The notes beneath the pieces were generated by a model. It saw only the letters and a program-made list of their open reading frames with translations. It searched no databases and was not told the DNA's origin. The position numbers and the translations under genes are program-made. A DNA stretch of 64,000 nt, taken from contig NZ_JARFVB010000001.1 in the NCBI RefSeq assembly GCF_029193885.1, positions 1-64,000 on the forward strand, read 5' to 3'. The DNA is from Flagellimonas yonaguniensis (lineage in GTDB: Bacteria > Bacteroidota > Bacteroidia > Flavobacteriales > Flavobacteriaceae). This document shows positions 25,899 through 35,785 of this stretch, piece by piece (positions within the stretch are counted from its first letter, which is position 1; every line of letters begins with the position of its first letter).

Positions 25899-27268
25899 TA
25901 GGCTATGGCGTTGGTTTTTAAAAATGCGCAATTCAATATTTCAAAGGCTTTTTCCAGTTCTTCTCTGGTTATGGTCAATGGTGGGGATAGTTGGAGCACG
26001 TTTCCTTTGGAAACCTTGAAACTCAATCCCTGTTTAAGACATTCGTACATAATTTCTTCGGCTTCGGCCGTTGCTTTTTCTTTTGTTTTTCTATCGGTTA
26101 CCAGTTCAATGCCCCATAGCAATCCCACCCCACGCACATCCCCGATCAAGGAATATTTTCGGTGCATTTTGTACAAGGCTTTTCTCATGAATTCTTCATC
26201 CTCCTTAACCTTTTGCAAGATGTTTTCCTCTTCCAAAATCTCCAAAAGTGTCAAGCCCGCCATAGATCCCAACGGACTTTTTTCGTGCGTATAATGCCCA
26301 AGGGAGATGTGGCCGAACTTGTTGTACTCTTCACGGGTGACAATCGCGGCCTGCGGAATAATGCCTCCCCCAAGTCCTTTTCCCAAACAGAGAATATCGG
26401 GTTCAATATCAAAAAGTTCGTAGGCGAACATGGTCCCCGTTCTTCCAAAAGCGATGGGGATTTCATCCAAGATCAATAAAACACCGTGTTTGGTGCAAAG
26501 CTCCCTAGCTGCTTTCCAGAATTTTTTTGATGGAATCTGCACATCGGTATTGCGAATGGTCTCTGCCAAAAACGCCCCGATTTGAGAATCCTTCTCCAAA
26601 ACATACTCCAAATACTCCAATGCTTTTTCCTCGTTCCCTTCAAATATACCACGATAGGTAATTGGGGGTGGAATACGCTCAACACCGGGCATTAATGGCC
26701 CCATGTGCTCCTGAAAAACCGCTTCGCCACCAACACTGATGGCATCCAGGGATGCGCCGTGGAACGAATCCCAAAATGAGATCACCTTGTGCTTGCCTGT
26801 AATGGCCCGTGCCAATTTTAAGGCAATGCCAATGGCGGAGCTTCCGTTCGGGGTCAATAAGATGCGATTGAGATTTTTTGGTGTATGGAAGGTCAGTTTT
26901 TCCGCAAACTGAACTGCCGTTGCATTGGCGTACCTCCTAGTGGAAAAAGTAAGGTTTTGCAGTTGCTCCGTTAGCCGAGCAACCAATTTTGGGTGGGAAA
27001 ACCCGATTTGATGCACATTGTTCCCATGAAAATCCAGATACTTTTTCCCAGAGACACTTTCAATATGCGAGCCTTCACAATTTTGGAGCACATCTAAACA
27101 GGGTGTGGACATGGATTGATGCATAAAATACTTGGCATCCTTTTCCAGTAGCTCCTTGGTTTCTTCGCTTACTTCGTTCTGCAACCATTGGCTCCGAGCA
27201 GGAGTCAGGTTGATGTCGCCCTCCACAACAGATTCTGCGTTGTGCCTATCGCGCTTTGTATGGTCCAT
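25898..27268 (-). CDS. pbfA: PbfA-like (R)-1-hydroxy-2-aminoethylphosphonate ammonia-lyase
   Basis: A 456-residue PLP enzyme of the class III aminotransferase fold. The PLP Lys is in LCLGKGLGGG and the Asp of the cofactor site in LILDEIPIAFGRTG. The N-terminal stretch with NLTPARSQW, FMHQSMSTPCL and MDFHGN-like FHGNNVHQ, plus SFWDSFHGASLDAISVGGEA, matches the pattern I recall for PbfA. That lyase converts 1-hydroxy-2-aminoethylphosphonate to phosphonoacetaldehyde and ammonia. It has no signal peptide, so it is cytoplasmic, unlike its exported operon partners. An ordinary aminotransferase acting on 2-aminoethylphosphonate is the alternative. Confidence 0.82.
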   Translation of the reverse strand: MDHTKRDRHNAESVVEGDINLTPARSQWLQNEVSEETKELLEKDAKYFMHQSMSTPCLDVLQNCEGSHIESVSGKKYLDFHGNNVHQIGFSHPKLVARLTEQLQNLTFSTRRYANATAVQFAEKLTFHTPKNLNRILLTPNGSSAIGIALKLARAITGKHKVISFWDSFHGASLDAISVGGEAVFQEHMGPLMPGVERIPPPITYRGIFEGNEEKALEYLEYVLEKDSQIGAFLAETIRNTDVQIPSKKFWKAARELCTKHGVLLILDEIPIAFGRTGTMFAYELFDIEPDILCLGKGLGGGIIPQAAIVTREEYNKFGHISLGHYTHEKSPLGSMAGLTLLEILEEENILQKVKEDEEFMRKALYKMHRKYSLIGDVRGVGLLWGIELVTDRKTKEKATAEAEEIMYECLKQGLSFKVSKGNVLQLSPPLTITREELEKAFEILNCAFLKTNAIA

Positions 27269-28517
27269 GCTTGCTTTTTATTTCTCGTTCTTCGGTGGTG
27301 TCGTCCAATACGTAAATATCGTAAGAATTGCCGTTGTCATACACCCGAACAACAATATGTCCTTCTTGACTTTTATATTGATCCAACCTACCACCGATCA
27401 CATCTTTGGTGCCTTGCAGCATAATGGTCGAAAAAATATCCCGGTCTCCGGGGTATAGTTTTTTTGATGTCATCCTTCGGAGGACTTCCTCCCCCGGATG
27501 ATCGGCCGTCCAGTTTTGTTGTATCCAGACCCGGGGCCGAATGGTCCGTACATAATACGGGTTCTGGGAATCCCGGTTCCCATGATGATTCAATGTGGCC
27601 ACATCAACAGCACCGATAACAGGCGCCACATGGGATTCCACATCATTCAAATTTGTTTGCCCAAAACCATTGATCCCCGAGATATCACCACCCGTGTAAT
27701 AATTGAACTTGCCATAATCTATTCGGATGACATTGCTCAACGGATTCTCCCCATGATATTCCCCATCCTCAAAAAGGGCGTAAAAAGTATCATCATAACC
27801 CGTCCAAATATTACCATTGGAGGCAATGTTCTGAATGGAAAACCCAGGATAACCGGTCGGATGCTGTTGTAACCCAATTTGACGGTTACTCCCCACTTGC
27901 AACGCTTCGTTTTTCAACCCTACTTTTTCCGATTGGTGATCTATGAACTTCCAATATTCCTTCAAGGTAGGAATCATTCCGTAGGCATCCTTTGAAAATC
28001 GCTCTTGCGATTGCACTTTTCCATCTTTTAGGTTGATGGGAAAATCAAATCCCCTATCAATCAATTTTTTAATGGGAATCAACGTTCCCACTTCCATAAT
28101 TCCTGTAAGTTGATACCCTGCAGGTGCAATCTTTCGAAGTGAATCCACCTCTCCAAAGTGATCATCGTGGTAATGGGTGATCAAGGCGTAATCCAACTTT
28201 CGTTCTTGCTTTCTGGGCAGGAATTGATCGATATAATCCACAATCCATTCAGGTGCCGTTTTGGACCTGTTGGGAACCAATTTTGCATTTCTGCTCGATG
28301 TTGTCCGCTGATGTGTTTCGGACATATCGCCGGCATCCACCAACAAGGTTGTACCATCGGGAAATACCATAAAAGCAGCATCGCCCCTACCTGTATTGAT
28401 GTGGTGGATATCCAAAAAACCAGGCTCCCACTCGGGCAATTGCTGTTTTTGCCCATGTGAAACCTGCACCATTAAAATAATGAGTGGGAGATACGTTTTT
28501 TTGAGGTTGAAATGCAT
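27246..28517 (-). CDS. Exported MBL-fold hydrolase
   Basis: A 423-residue protein with a signal peptide (cleavage near SHGQ) and a metallo-beta-lactamase core: LLVDAGD, ITHYHDDHFGE and later ATLNHHGN. It resembles ComEC-type or competence-like MBL hydrolases in overall pattern and may be a phosphodiesterase. It overlaps the PbfA-like gene by 23 bp and follows the NPP-PA14 gene by 2 bp, so tight coupling with phosphonate processing is likely. The substrate is unknown. Confidence 0.82.
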   Translation of the reverse strand: MHFNLKKTYLPLIILMVQVSHGQKQQLPEWEPGFLDIHHINTGRGDAAFMVFPDGTTLLVDAGDMSETHQRTTSSRNAKLVPNRSKTAPEWIVDYIDQFLPRKQERKLDYALITHYHDDHFGEVDSLRKIAPAGYQLTGIMEVGTLIPIKKLIDRGFDFPINLKDGKVQSQERFSKDAYGMIPTLKEYWKFIDHQSEKVGLKNEALQVGSNRQIGLQQHPTGYPGFSIQNIASNGNIWTGYDDTFYALFEDGEYHGENPLSNVIRIDYGKFNYYTGGDISGINGFGQTNLNDVESHVAPVIGAVDVATLNHHGNRDSQNPYYVRTIRPRVWIQQNWTADHPGEEVLRRMTSKKLYPGDRDIFSTIMLQGTKDVIGGRLDQYKSQEGHIVVRVYDNGNSYDIYVLDDTTEEREIKSKHGPYKAR

Positions 28518-28519
28518 GT

Positions 28520-30175
28520 TTATTTTTCTCTATACAACTGGTTTGCTGGAATGATTTGTTTTGGGATGTCGGGACCTGAATACTTTGCATCCAAATGATA
28601 GCCCCCTCCACCATTAAAAAACGCTATGCGTACCAAATACCTTCCTTCGGATAGCTCCAAAGAACCGCTGCGTTCCATAACGCCATGGTCGCCATCGTTG
28701 TCCACGATTTCAATACCGTTTACATATAGCTTGCTACCATCATCACTATTGGTGAAAAAATTATAGTTTCCTTTTTCGATTACTTCCAAATAACTTTCAA
28801 AAACCACAGCTACTTGTTCTTGCGGCATATCGCCGGTCAGTGCTTGTTTATGGGAAAATTCGGTGGCATAACCTTCAAAAACGGGCTCCAATGATGTAAA
28901 ATCGGGCAGTTTTTCCATGCCGCTTACCTGATACACCTGAAATTTGACAGGGTCTTGTTTGTCTTTTGATGTAATTCTAAAGTTTCCTTCAGCAACGGTA
29001 CTCACTAATTGGTTGTTTTGAAAGATACCCGCTTTGACAATGCTTGTCTGTGTTAGGTAAAAGGTATCTTGGTAGATCTGGCTGTTTTCCATGGTGGGCA
29101 CATTGTTGCCAATGGTATATCGAATCTCCCCAACATTGTTCGGGTTTTGTATGACCACAGCAACAGAATCCGCTTTAAAAACTCCTCCGGCCGGCTCATA
29201 ATGGCCTGCATCCGGGAGAATTTTGGGCTGGGTTATCTGCTCTTTTCGCTTATAGATAAGTATTGGGGCCTCATTTCCTATAAAAGCGCCTTTTACAGGT
29301 CTTCCTATCCATGATTGCGGTGTTTGTAAACCCATGGCATAAGCAACGGTCGGCGCGTTATCGTATTGGTAAACGGTTTCTTCAATTTTGTAACCTTTTT
29401 TGATTCCCGCTCCATATAAAATGAACGGAATTTCCATTTCGGCCAAGCTTTCGCCCCCGTGACCATAGCCCAATCCTCCGTGATCAGAGGCTACAATGAA
29501 CATGGTTTTTTCAAAAATCCCAGCATCCTTGGTAGCATTCACTATTTCGGCGATCAGGGAATCCGCTTTTTCCACTGACCGGTAATAATCAGGGCTACCA
29601 TGTCCCTGTGCATGACCTGCATGGTCTACATGGTCTAGGTGCACAAAAGTGAATTTTGGGGTATTTTTTTTAATATAATCGACCGCTTCTTGGGTGGTTT
29701 TATCCTCATGATCCCCGTCAATATCAAAATCCACATCAGTTTTTTCGAACAAACGTCCAAAACCATCCCAATCGTAGATGGCCCCGACATGAGCCGAGGG
29801 CTGCTGATCTTTAAAAAGTGTGAATATGGTCGGAAAAGTCCCATTTTCGGTAACAACAACGGGCGGTAACTGATGGTCGAACTTTTCCCATCCATTGGAG
29901 GTTACCCCGTGCTGTTCGGTATCGGCACCCATGATCATACTGGCCCAATTGGGGCTTGAACTTGAAGGAAGTACAGACCTTGCATGCATGGTAGCTGCTC
30001 CATTCTGAATCATGGAATCCAAGGTCGGGGTATTTGCCTTTTGAATCCCGTTGGGACTCATCCCATCTATTCCAATGACAACTACGTGCTCAATATTTAC
30101 GGATTGACTTACTTTTTTGGAGCACGATACCACCAAAACAGTCAACAAAATGGGTAATAGTAGCTTTTTTGACAT
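28520..30175 (-). CDS. NPP-type phosphodiesterase with C-terminal PA14 domain (lipoprotein)
   Basis: A 551-residue surface or periplasmic lipoprotein (VVSC lipobox). The catalytic domain (about 25-300) has GIDGMSPNG, nucleophile region SSPNWASMIMG, HLDHVDHAGHAQGHGS and ASDHGGLGYGHGG, as in nucleotide pyrophosphatase/phosphodiesterases and phosphonoacetate hydrolase relatives. The C-terminal PA14 domain (about 420-550) is usually a carbohydrate-binding module. That points to a glycan- or glycolipid-linked phospho- or phosphonodiester as substrate. The start at 30175 gives the signal peptide MSKKLLLPILL. Confidence 0.85.
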   Translation of the reverse strand: MSKKLLLPILLTVLVVSCSKKVSQSVNIEHVVVIGIDGMSPNGIQKANTPTLDSMIQNGAATMHARSVLPSSSSPNWASMIMGADTEQHGVTSNGWEKFDHQLPPVVVTENGTFPTIFTLFKDQQPSAHVGAIYDWDGFGRLFEKTDVDFDIDGDHEDKTTQEAVDYIKKNTPKFTFVHLDHVDHAGHAQGHGSPDYYRSVEKADSLIAEIVNATKDAGIFEKTMFIVASDHGGLGYGHGGESLAEMEIPFILYGAGIKKGYKIEETVYQYDNAPTVAYAMGLQTPQSWIGRPVKGAFIGNEAPILIYKRKEQITQPKILPDAGHYEPAGGVFKADSVAVVIQNPNNVGEIRYTIGNNVPTMENSQIYQDTFYLTQTSIVKAGIFQNNQLVSTVAEGNFRITSKDKQDPVKFQVYQVSGMEKLPDFTSLEPVFEGYATEFSHKQALTGDMPQEQVAVVFESYLEVIEKGNYNFFTNSDDGSKLYVNGIEIVDNDGDHGVMERSGSLELSEGRYLVRIAFFNGGGGYHLDAKYSGPDIPKQIIPANQLYREK

Positions 30176-30253
30176 CTTGATTGTTTTTAACAACAAAGGC
30201 TGCCCTGAAAAACAGGGCAACCATATGCTAGTTAAAGGACTAATTCCTATAGT

Positions 30254-31705
30254 TTAATACCTTGTTCCGGTTTCCCACCAGCTAGGGGTATTGATGTTAT
30301 CGCCTTCTCCTCCCATTGCTTGAACGGCGGCTTCGTAATTGGCCGTGTTCAAGGTTTGCTCGGATGATGGATATAGGAAACGTACTGGATAGCGTCCACC
30401 ATTAAGGTCGTCCTGACCCGTTTCCAGTGCTGGCATACCAGTTCTTCTGTAATCCATCCACCCTTGATAATCAACGTTCCATAGCGCTATGGTCTTTTGC
30501 TTTAAAAGCAATTCCAAAGAACCATCATACTGCACGGTTGGTTCTGCCAAATAGGTGGTAATATCTTCATCAGCAACTCCCCAATATGACAAACTCGCTC
30601 TTATCCCGGCATTGTAATAATCCTCGGTGCTTCCAGCAATAAAACCTCTTTCAGCAGCTTCGGCCAAGATGAACTGTACTTCTGAGTTTTTCATGATGAA
30701 GGCTTCTGCTGCCGTTGATGAGAAATAGAACAATTCCACATCCAATCGGCTTGGGCTATTGGCATCATCATAGGCACGGGCATTGTCCTGGTTCAGTCCA
30801 ATTGGAATTCCAACCCATTCGCCATCACTGTTTCGATCGAACCAAATATCCAATCGAGGGTCATTGAATTCCTCAAAGTAGCCCAAAAGCGTAGTGCAAA
30901 GACTCTTCTCATCAAAACCACCGATACGGCCGGTACTTTCTGGCCAAGAATCGGTGTTGGATGTTCCGCTGAATACCAATACGGCATTGTCATCATTGGA
31001 TGAAATGTAGTTTCCAGCATTCACTATGGCCTGCATTTCGGCAGAAACATCTCTTTGTTTGGAGATTCTCATCAGATAACGAAGACGCAACGAATTTGCC
31101 AGTTTTCTCCATTTGGAAGCATCTCCATCATAGATAACATCTCCTGTTGAGCCTGCAATGGCATCGCCTTGTGCCAATGCGGCATCAGCAGCGGCCAAAT
31201 CTTGGAGCACACCATTGTAAACGGTTTCTTGATCATCGTACACCGGGGTGAAAATACCGTCGGATTCACCTGCCATAGCCTCTGTGTAAGGTACGTGGCC
31301 ATACAAATCGGTGAGGTTAGCAAAAGAAAGTGCTCTCAATGTCAAGGCTATGCCTTCGTAGGTTGCATTTTGTGACCCTTCTGCACGGGAGATTTCCAGA
31401 ATATCATTGATCTCGGGCAAATAGCTATAAAAGAAGTCCCACATTCCTTGATCTCCCCAATCGAATTGGCTAAAACCTGGAAAGTTGTTCTTTGCCATTA
31501 ACTGGGTAATTGTATTTCCATCGCTATAGCCTTCCTGCGTCAATTGTCTTGTAATTGAAGAGGTTACGGTGGAAGTAAGTAGATTGGCACTCACTTGTTC
31601 AGGAGCATTTGGATTGGAATTGATTTCCTCAAAATTGTCCGTACACGAAACCAACATGGTTCCTGCAAATAGGATGGATGTTATGAAGTTTGATGTTTTC
31701 ATCAT
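30254..31705 (-). CDS. SusD/RagB-family outer-membrane ligand-binding lipoprotein
   Basis: A 483-residue lipoprotein (signal ends LVSC). It belongs to the SusD-like group with the early motif NPNAPEQVSANLL and TPR-like helices, ending in YRRTGMPALETG and RYPVRFLYP. SusD lids bind substrate on the cell surface and deliver it to the SusC pore. It lies 21 bp downstream of the SusC gene. The operon partners are phosphoesterases and phosphonate enzymes, not glycosidases. Confidence 0.93.
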   Translation of the reverse strand: MMKTSNFITSILFAGTMLVSCTDNFEEINSNPNAPEQVSANLLTSTVTSSITRQLTQEGYSDGNTITQLMAKNNFPGFSQFDWGDQGMWDFFYSYLPEINDILEISRAEGSQNATYEGIALTLRALSFANLTDLYGHVPYTEAMAGESDGIFTPVYDDQETVYNGVLQDLAAADAALAQGDAIAGSTGDVIYDGDASKWRKLANSLRLRYLMRISKQRDVSAEMQAIVNAGNYISSNDDNAVLVFSGTSNTDSWPESTGRIGGFDEKSLCTTLLGYFEEFNDPRLDIWFDRNSDGEWVGIPIGLNQDNARAYDDANSPSRLDVELFYFSSTAAEAFIMKNSEVQFILAEAAERGFIAGSTEDYYNAGIRASLSYWGVADEDITTYLAEPTVQYDGSLELLLKQKTIALWNVDYQGWMDYRRTGMPALETGQDDLNGGRYPVRFLYPSSEQTLNTANYEAAVQAMGGEGDNINTPSWWETGTRY

Positions 31706-31726
31706 TCTTTATCTTAAATTCTTTTT

Positions 31727-34700
31727 TTAAAATTCTACGTTAAGGTTAAGTCCAAAACTTCTTGTACTTGGCAAAGCCATATCTTCCACACCCGGCACAA
31801 TGGTACCTCCTGAGAAGGAAATGGATTCTGGGTCTACGTGATCGTTTTCTGTCCAAAGGGCTAGATTACGACCCACAAGGGAAATGGTAGCGGATTTAAC
31901 CGGTGTCTTTGCCAACAACTTGCTTGGAAGTGTATAGCCCAGTTTTACTTCTCTCAACTTAACATAGGTGGCATCGAACATCGAGCTTTCCTCATTTCCC
32001 CTATTATAAACATGTGAGTAATAGTTGGATGCCGCTACATTTACCGTATTGGGCGTATAGTTTCCGTTTCCATCATCTACAACACCTTGGGCAACGATAC
32101 CCGTTTCACGACCTGGAACGGTAAAGTCCAACATACCAGTTGTGCCACCAATGGCCACAGTTCTTGAGTGGTAAACACCACCTTGTCTCCAATCGAAAAG
32201 GAATCCGAATCGAAGATTCTTGTATCTGAAACTGTTTTGGAAGCCCACCATGAAATCCGGATTATAGTTCCCTAGGTTCCTCAACTCGTTACTTCGGATG
32301 GGAAGACCTGAATCCCCGTCAATGATCCATTGACCATAATATGGACTGTTTTGATCGGTCACTTTCTCAAAACCCGTTCCGTATAGGTCACCCATACGCT
32401 CACCTACCTCGGCGACCACTTGCAAGTAGTTCTCTTTTACCAAATATTGATCCAATCCATCGGTAAGTTCCTTTACCTCGCCCCGGTTGGTGGTAAAGTT
32501 GATGTTGGTATCCCAGCTGAAGTTATCGGTTCTAACCGGTGTTGCGGTCAATGTTACTTCCAAACCTTTATTCTCCACTTCGCCCGCATTGATTATCCTT
32601 GAGCTAAATCCTGAGGTATTCGAAACAGGCAAGGAAAGAATCTGGTTGTTGGTCACGGATTTATAGACAGCTACGTCCAATCCCAATCTGTTCCCTAAGA
32701 ATCTTAAATCAGCACCCAATTCAAAAGAGTTGGTACGCTCAGGCTTTAAATCTGCCAATTTTAATTCTGATGGGGAATACGCTCTTGAATACCCATTAAA
32801 AGTGTTACCGAAACCGTAGGTAGCAGCCAAGTTGTATGGATCAGTATCATTACCTACACTTGCCCAGCCTCCTCTAACTTTTGCAAAACTGATGGCCTCC
32901 GGCATTTGGAACATATCCGAAAGGATAAAACTCAAACCAACGGATGGGTAGAAATAACTGTTGTTTCCATCAGGAAGCGTTGAAGACCAGTCGTTACGTG
33001 CTGTAACATCCAAGAAAGCATAATCCTTGTATGCCAAGTTGGAGAAAGCATACAAACTGTTCACGGTAAATTTGCTATCGTAATCGCTCTGGGTCAAAGG
33101 CTCTGCGGCATTGCCAAAGTTGTAGATACCAGGAATCGACAATGAGTTGGCACTGATACGCTGATATCTGTTCTTCGCTGAACGGTGGTTGCCCCCAAAG
33201 GACACTCCAAAATCAAAATCTTCGTTCAACTCCGTGTTGTATGCCAAAAGGAAATCGGTGTTTTGCTCATAGGCATAAATAAAATCTTCCCTGTACTGGC
33301 CATTTGGGAAACGCTGTGTGGAGTACGCTCTTTTACGCATGTCCAATTCGTTGGAATAGTCAAAACCGGAACGCAGCATCAAACTAAGGCCTTTGGCCAA
33401 GGTCATATCAGCTCTTAAGTTCGTGATCACACGATCTTTGTTGAAAGCGTTTGTGTTTTCGTACACGGTAAAGAAAGGGTTATCGTGGTAGTTATAATTG
33501 TAGTTGTACTGTTGTACGCCTTCCAATCCTGGCTGCCAATAATCCCTTAGGTTGTTCATATTGATGTGACGACCAAACCAAATCCACAAGTACATAACGT
33601 TTTCCGTTCCGTATGAGTTGTTGGGACGATTACGCGAGTTGGAATTGATATAGTTCATGGAACCTGTCACTTTTAACCAATCCGTAAGATTGTAAGACCC
33701 GTTCACTTGGTATGACCTTCTCTTAAAATTGGAATTCGGGATAACACTTTCACTTTGTAGATCGGTAAAAGACACCCTGAAGTTTCCGTCTTCGTTAGCT
33801 CCCGTCAAAGCAATGTTGTTGCTCATGGTAAAGCCTGTTCTAAAGAAATCATCGATATTATTGGGTTGGGGCGAAAAAGGTGTTGCAATAATTTCATCGG
33901 CAAAGGTTCCGTCAGGATTTCTTGGCCTAACATGCACATCACCGGCACGAAGGCCACTGGATGTCGGGCTATCGTGCTGCGGAATCAATTGTCCATCCAA
34001 TGCTGGCCCCCAGCTTTCATCCACATGGTCATTTATCCCGCCTGTTAGTGAACGGTTTTGACCTCCATCGTTAAAGGCAAACTGACCACCGGAACCCTGT
34101 CCGTATCTGTTCTGGTACTTAGGAAGCGTCAATAAATCCTCGAAAGTCGTGTTGTGGGTGATAGAGACACCGATACCTTTGGTTCCCTGGCCCGATTTTG
34201 TTGTAATGAGCACCACACCATTTGCACCTCTGGAACCATACAATGCTGTTGCATTTGGCCCCTTCAATACGGTCATGGTCTCCACATCGTCCGGGTTAAT
34301 GTCCATCGCACCGTTTCCATAATCCACTTCCATGTTACCTTCGGAGCCTCTACTGCTCACATTGTTGTTGATCGGGATACCATCAACCACAAAAAGAGGG
34401 GAATTGGCATTTGGGCTTGGATTCAATGAGTTTTCTCCCCTAATAATGATTTGGGATGAAGAACCCACACCGGAATTACCCCCTGTTACCTGCACCCCGG
34501 CCATTTTACCGGAAAGTGAGTTTACAACATTGGTCTCCTTTGCTTCTGAAATTTCCTCACCGGAAACTTTTTGAACTGCATAGGCAAGCTTTTTTGTTTC
34601 CCTTTTAATACCAAGGGCAGTTACAACCACATCGTCCAATTGTTGAAAATCTGGTTGCAAAACAACTGTTGCGGATGTTTGTCCCGCTGTTTCCAATTCT

Positions 34701-34936
34701 TGGGAAATATACCCTATATAGGATATCACCAAGATTTCTTCTCCTTGTGGAAGTTCAATTTCAAAATTTCCATCAAAGTCGGTGGCCACCCCTGTGGAAC
34801 CACCTTTTACAACTACCGATGCACCCGGCAACGGAACATTGTTTTCATCCAGTACCGTTCCTGTAAAAGTATCTTGGGCATATCCCATGACACATACAAA
34901 AATGGTAAATAAAAACCCTAAGGCTGAATTTTTCAT
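31727..34936 (-). CDS. SusC/RagA-family TonB-linked outer-membrane transporter
   Basis: A 1069-residue TonB-dependent pore. The signal peptide ends GYAQ, followed by a carboxypeptidase-like regulatory domain (TVLDENNVPLPGASVVVKG, about 25-105). The plug has the SusC signatures ALGIKRETKKLAYAVQ and LYGSRGANGVVLITTK, then a 22-strand barrel ending in FGLNLNVEF. It imports the ligand held by SusD using TonB energy. First gene of the seven-gene operon. The cargo is inferred to be an aminophosphonate-bearing molecule. Confidence 0.95.
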   Translation of the reverse strand: MKNSALGFLFTIFVCVMGYAQDTFTGTVLDENNVPLPGASVVVKGGSTGVATDFDGNFEIELPQGEEILVISYIGYISQELETAGQTSATVVLQPDFQQLDDVVVTALGIKRETKKLAYAVQKVSGEEISEAKETNVVNSLSGKMAGVQVTGGNSGVGSSSQIIIRGENSLNPSPNANSPLFVVDGIPINNNVSSRGSEGNMEVDYGNGAMDINPDDVETMTVLKGPNATALYGSRGANGVVLITTKSGQGTKGIGVSITHNTTFEDLLTLPKYQNRYGQGSGGQFAFNDGGQNRSLTGGINDHVDESWGPALDGQLIPQHDSPTSSGLRAGDVHVRPRNPDGTFADEIIATPFSPQPNNIDDFFRTGFTMSNNIALTGANEDGNFRVSFTDLQSESVIPNSNFKRRSYQVNGSYNLTDWLKVTGSMNYINSNSRNRPNNSYGTENVMYLWIWFGRHINMNNLRDYWQPGLEGVQQYNYNYNYHDNPFFTVYENTNAFNKDRVITNLRADMTLAKGLSLMLRSGFDYSNELDMRKRAYSTQRFPNGQYREDFIYAYEQNTDFLLAYNTELNEDFDFGVSFGGNHRSAKNRYQRISANSLSIPGIYNFGNAAEPLTQSDYDSKFTVNSLYAFSNLAYKDYAFLDVTARNDWSSTLPDGNNSYFYPSVGLSFILSDMFQMPEAISFAKVRGGWASVGNDTDPYNLAATYGFGNTFNGYSRAYSPSELKLADLKPERTNSFELGADLRFLGNRLGLDVAVYKSVTNNQILSLPVSNTSGFSSRIINAGEVENKGLEVTLTATPVRTDNFSWDTNINFTTNRGEVKELTDGLDQYLVKENYLQVVAEVGERMGDLYGTGFEKVTDQNSPYYGQWIIDGDSGLPIRSNELRNLGNYNPDFMVGFQNSFRYKNLRFGFLFDWRQGGVYHSRTVAIGGTTGMLDFTVPGRETGIVAQGVVDDGNGNYTPNTVNVAASNYYSHVYNRGNEESSMFDATYVKLREVKLGYTLPSKLLAKTPVKSATISLVGRNLALWTENDHVDPESISFSGGTIVPGVEDMALPSTRSFGLNLNVEF

Positions 34937-35061
34937 TTGTTGAGTATTTGTAAAATTTGGTTAATTATTTATCAACAAATATCCAACACAAGAGTTAAGG
35001 CAGACATTCAAACAGATTAAAAAAATGATATGGAAAGGTTAAAATAAGCACCTCAATGTTA

Positions 35062-35178
35062 TGTAAACATTATTTACAAATATGCACTTTTTTAAAATCT
35101 CCGAAAACACTAGTTTTCACAATATATCCTAGTACTGTAGTGGATTAACCAATTTTTTTCTTAATCTTGATTAATCAA
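35062..35178. promoter_or_regulatory. SusC/regulator intergenic palindromes
   Basis: Three clean inverted repeats lie in the divergent promoter region: TGTAAA-CATTA-TTTACA (35062-35078), GAAAAC-ACTA-GTTTTC (35103-35118) and TTGATTAATCAA (35167-35178). Any could be the operator of the XRE-cupin regulator encoded alongside. None has a second copy near the other phosphonate promoter, so assignment is open. Confidence 0.45.
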
Positions 35179-35218
35179 ATAATATTATAAATACTAAACT
35201 TTAGAAGCACATACAAAA

Positions 35219-35785
35219 ATGGAAGATTACCTTATTGGCATAGGGAAAAGGATCAAGCAAATCCGCAAGAACAATAAAAAGACCATAAATGATGTTGCGA
35301 TCAGTGCCGGGGTTACTGCCGGACTCATTTCACGTATTGAAAATGGACGAACCATACCTTCTTTACCTGTGTTTTTAAAGATAGTGGGGGCCTTGGAAAC
35401 CGAGATGACCGATTTTTTTGATGGAATTCCCAAGGCCAATGGCCACAACTTTTTAGTGACCCGTAAGGATGAGCAATCCATTATAGAAAAAGAAGACGAA
35501 GCTGTTGGGTTTACCTATAATTATATTTTTGGAAAACAATTGAACTCCGTTGGTTTTGAAAGCGTGCTCTTGGAAGTGCAACCCAACTCGGAACGGGACA
35601 AAGTGGTCACCGATGCTTTTGAGTTCAAGTATATCTTGACAGGAGAATGCTACTACGAGATAGGGGACCAAGAAGTACTTTTAAAAGAAGGGGATTCCAT
35701 TTTTTTTGATGGCAGAATCCCCCATGTTCCGATCAACAGGGGAAAAATTCCCTCTAAAATGTTGGTGGTCTATTTCTTTATTTGA
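35219..35785 (+). CDS. XRE-family HTH regulator with cupin sensor domain
   Basis: A 188-residue regulator. The N-terminal helix-turn-helix (about 8-62; INDVAISAGVTAGLISRIENG) is followed by a C-terminal cupin (about 115-188; GDSIFFDGRIPHVPIN). Such proteins bind small catabolites in the cupin and control nearby catabolic operons. It is divergent from the SusC operon and stop-to-stop with the PhnX-like HAD gene. It is the natural candidate to control both phosphonate operons. The ligand may be an aminophosphonate, though this is unproven. Confidence 0.9.
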   Translation: MEDYLIGIGKRIKQIRKNNKKTINDVAISAGVTAGLISRIENGRTIPSLPVFLKIVGALETEMTDFFDGIPKANGHNFLVTRKDEQSIIEKEDEAVGFTYNYIFGKQLNSVGFESVLLEVQPNSERDKVVTDAFEFKYILTGECYYEIGDQEVLLKEGDSIFFDGRIPHVPINRGKIPSKMLVVYFFI

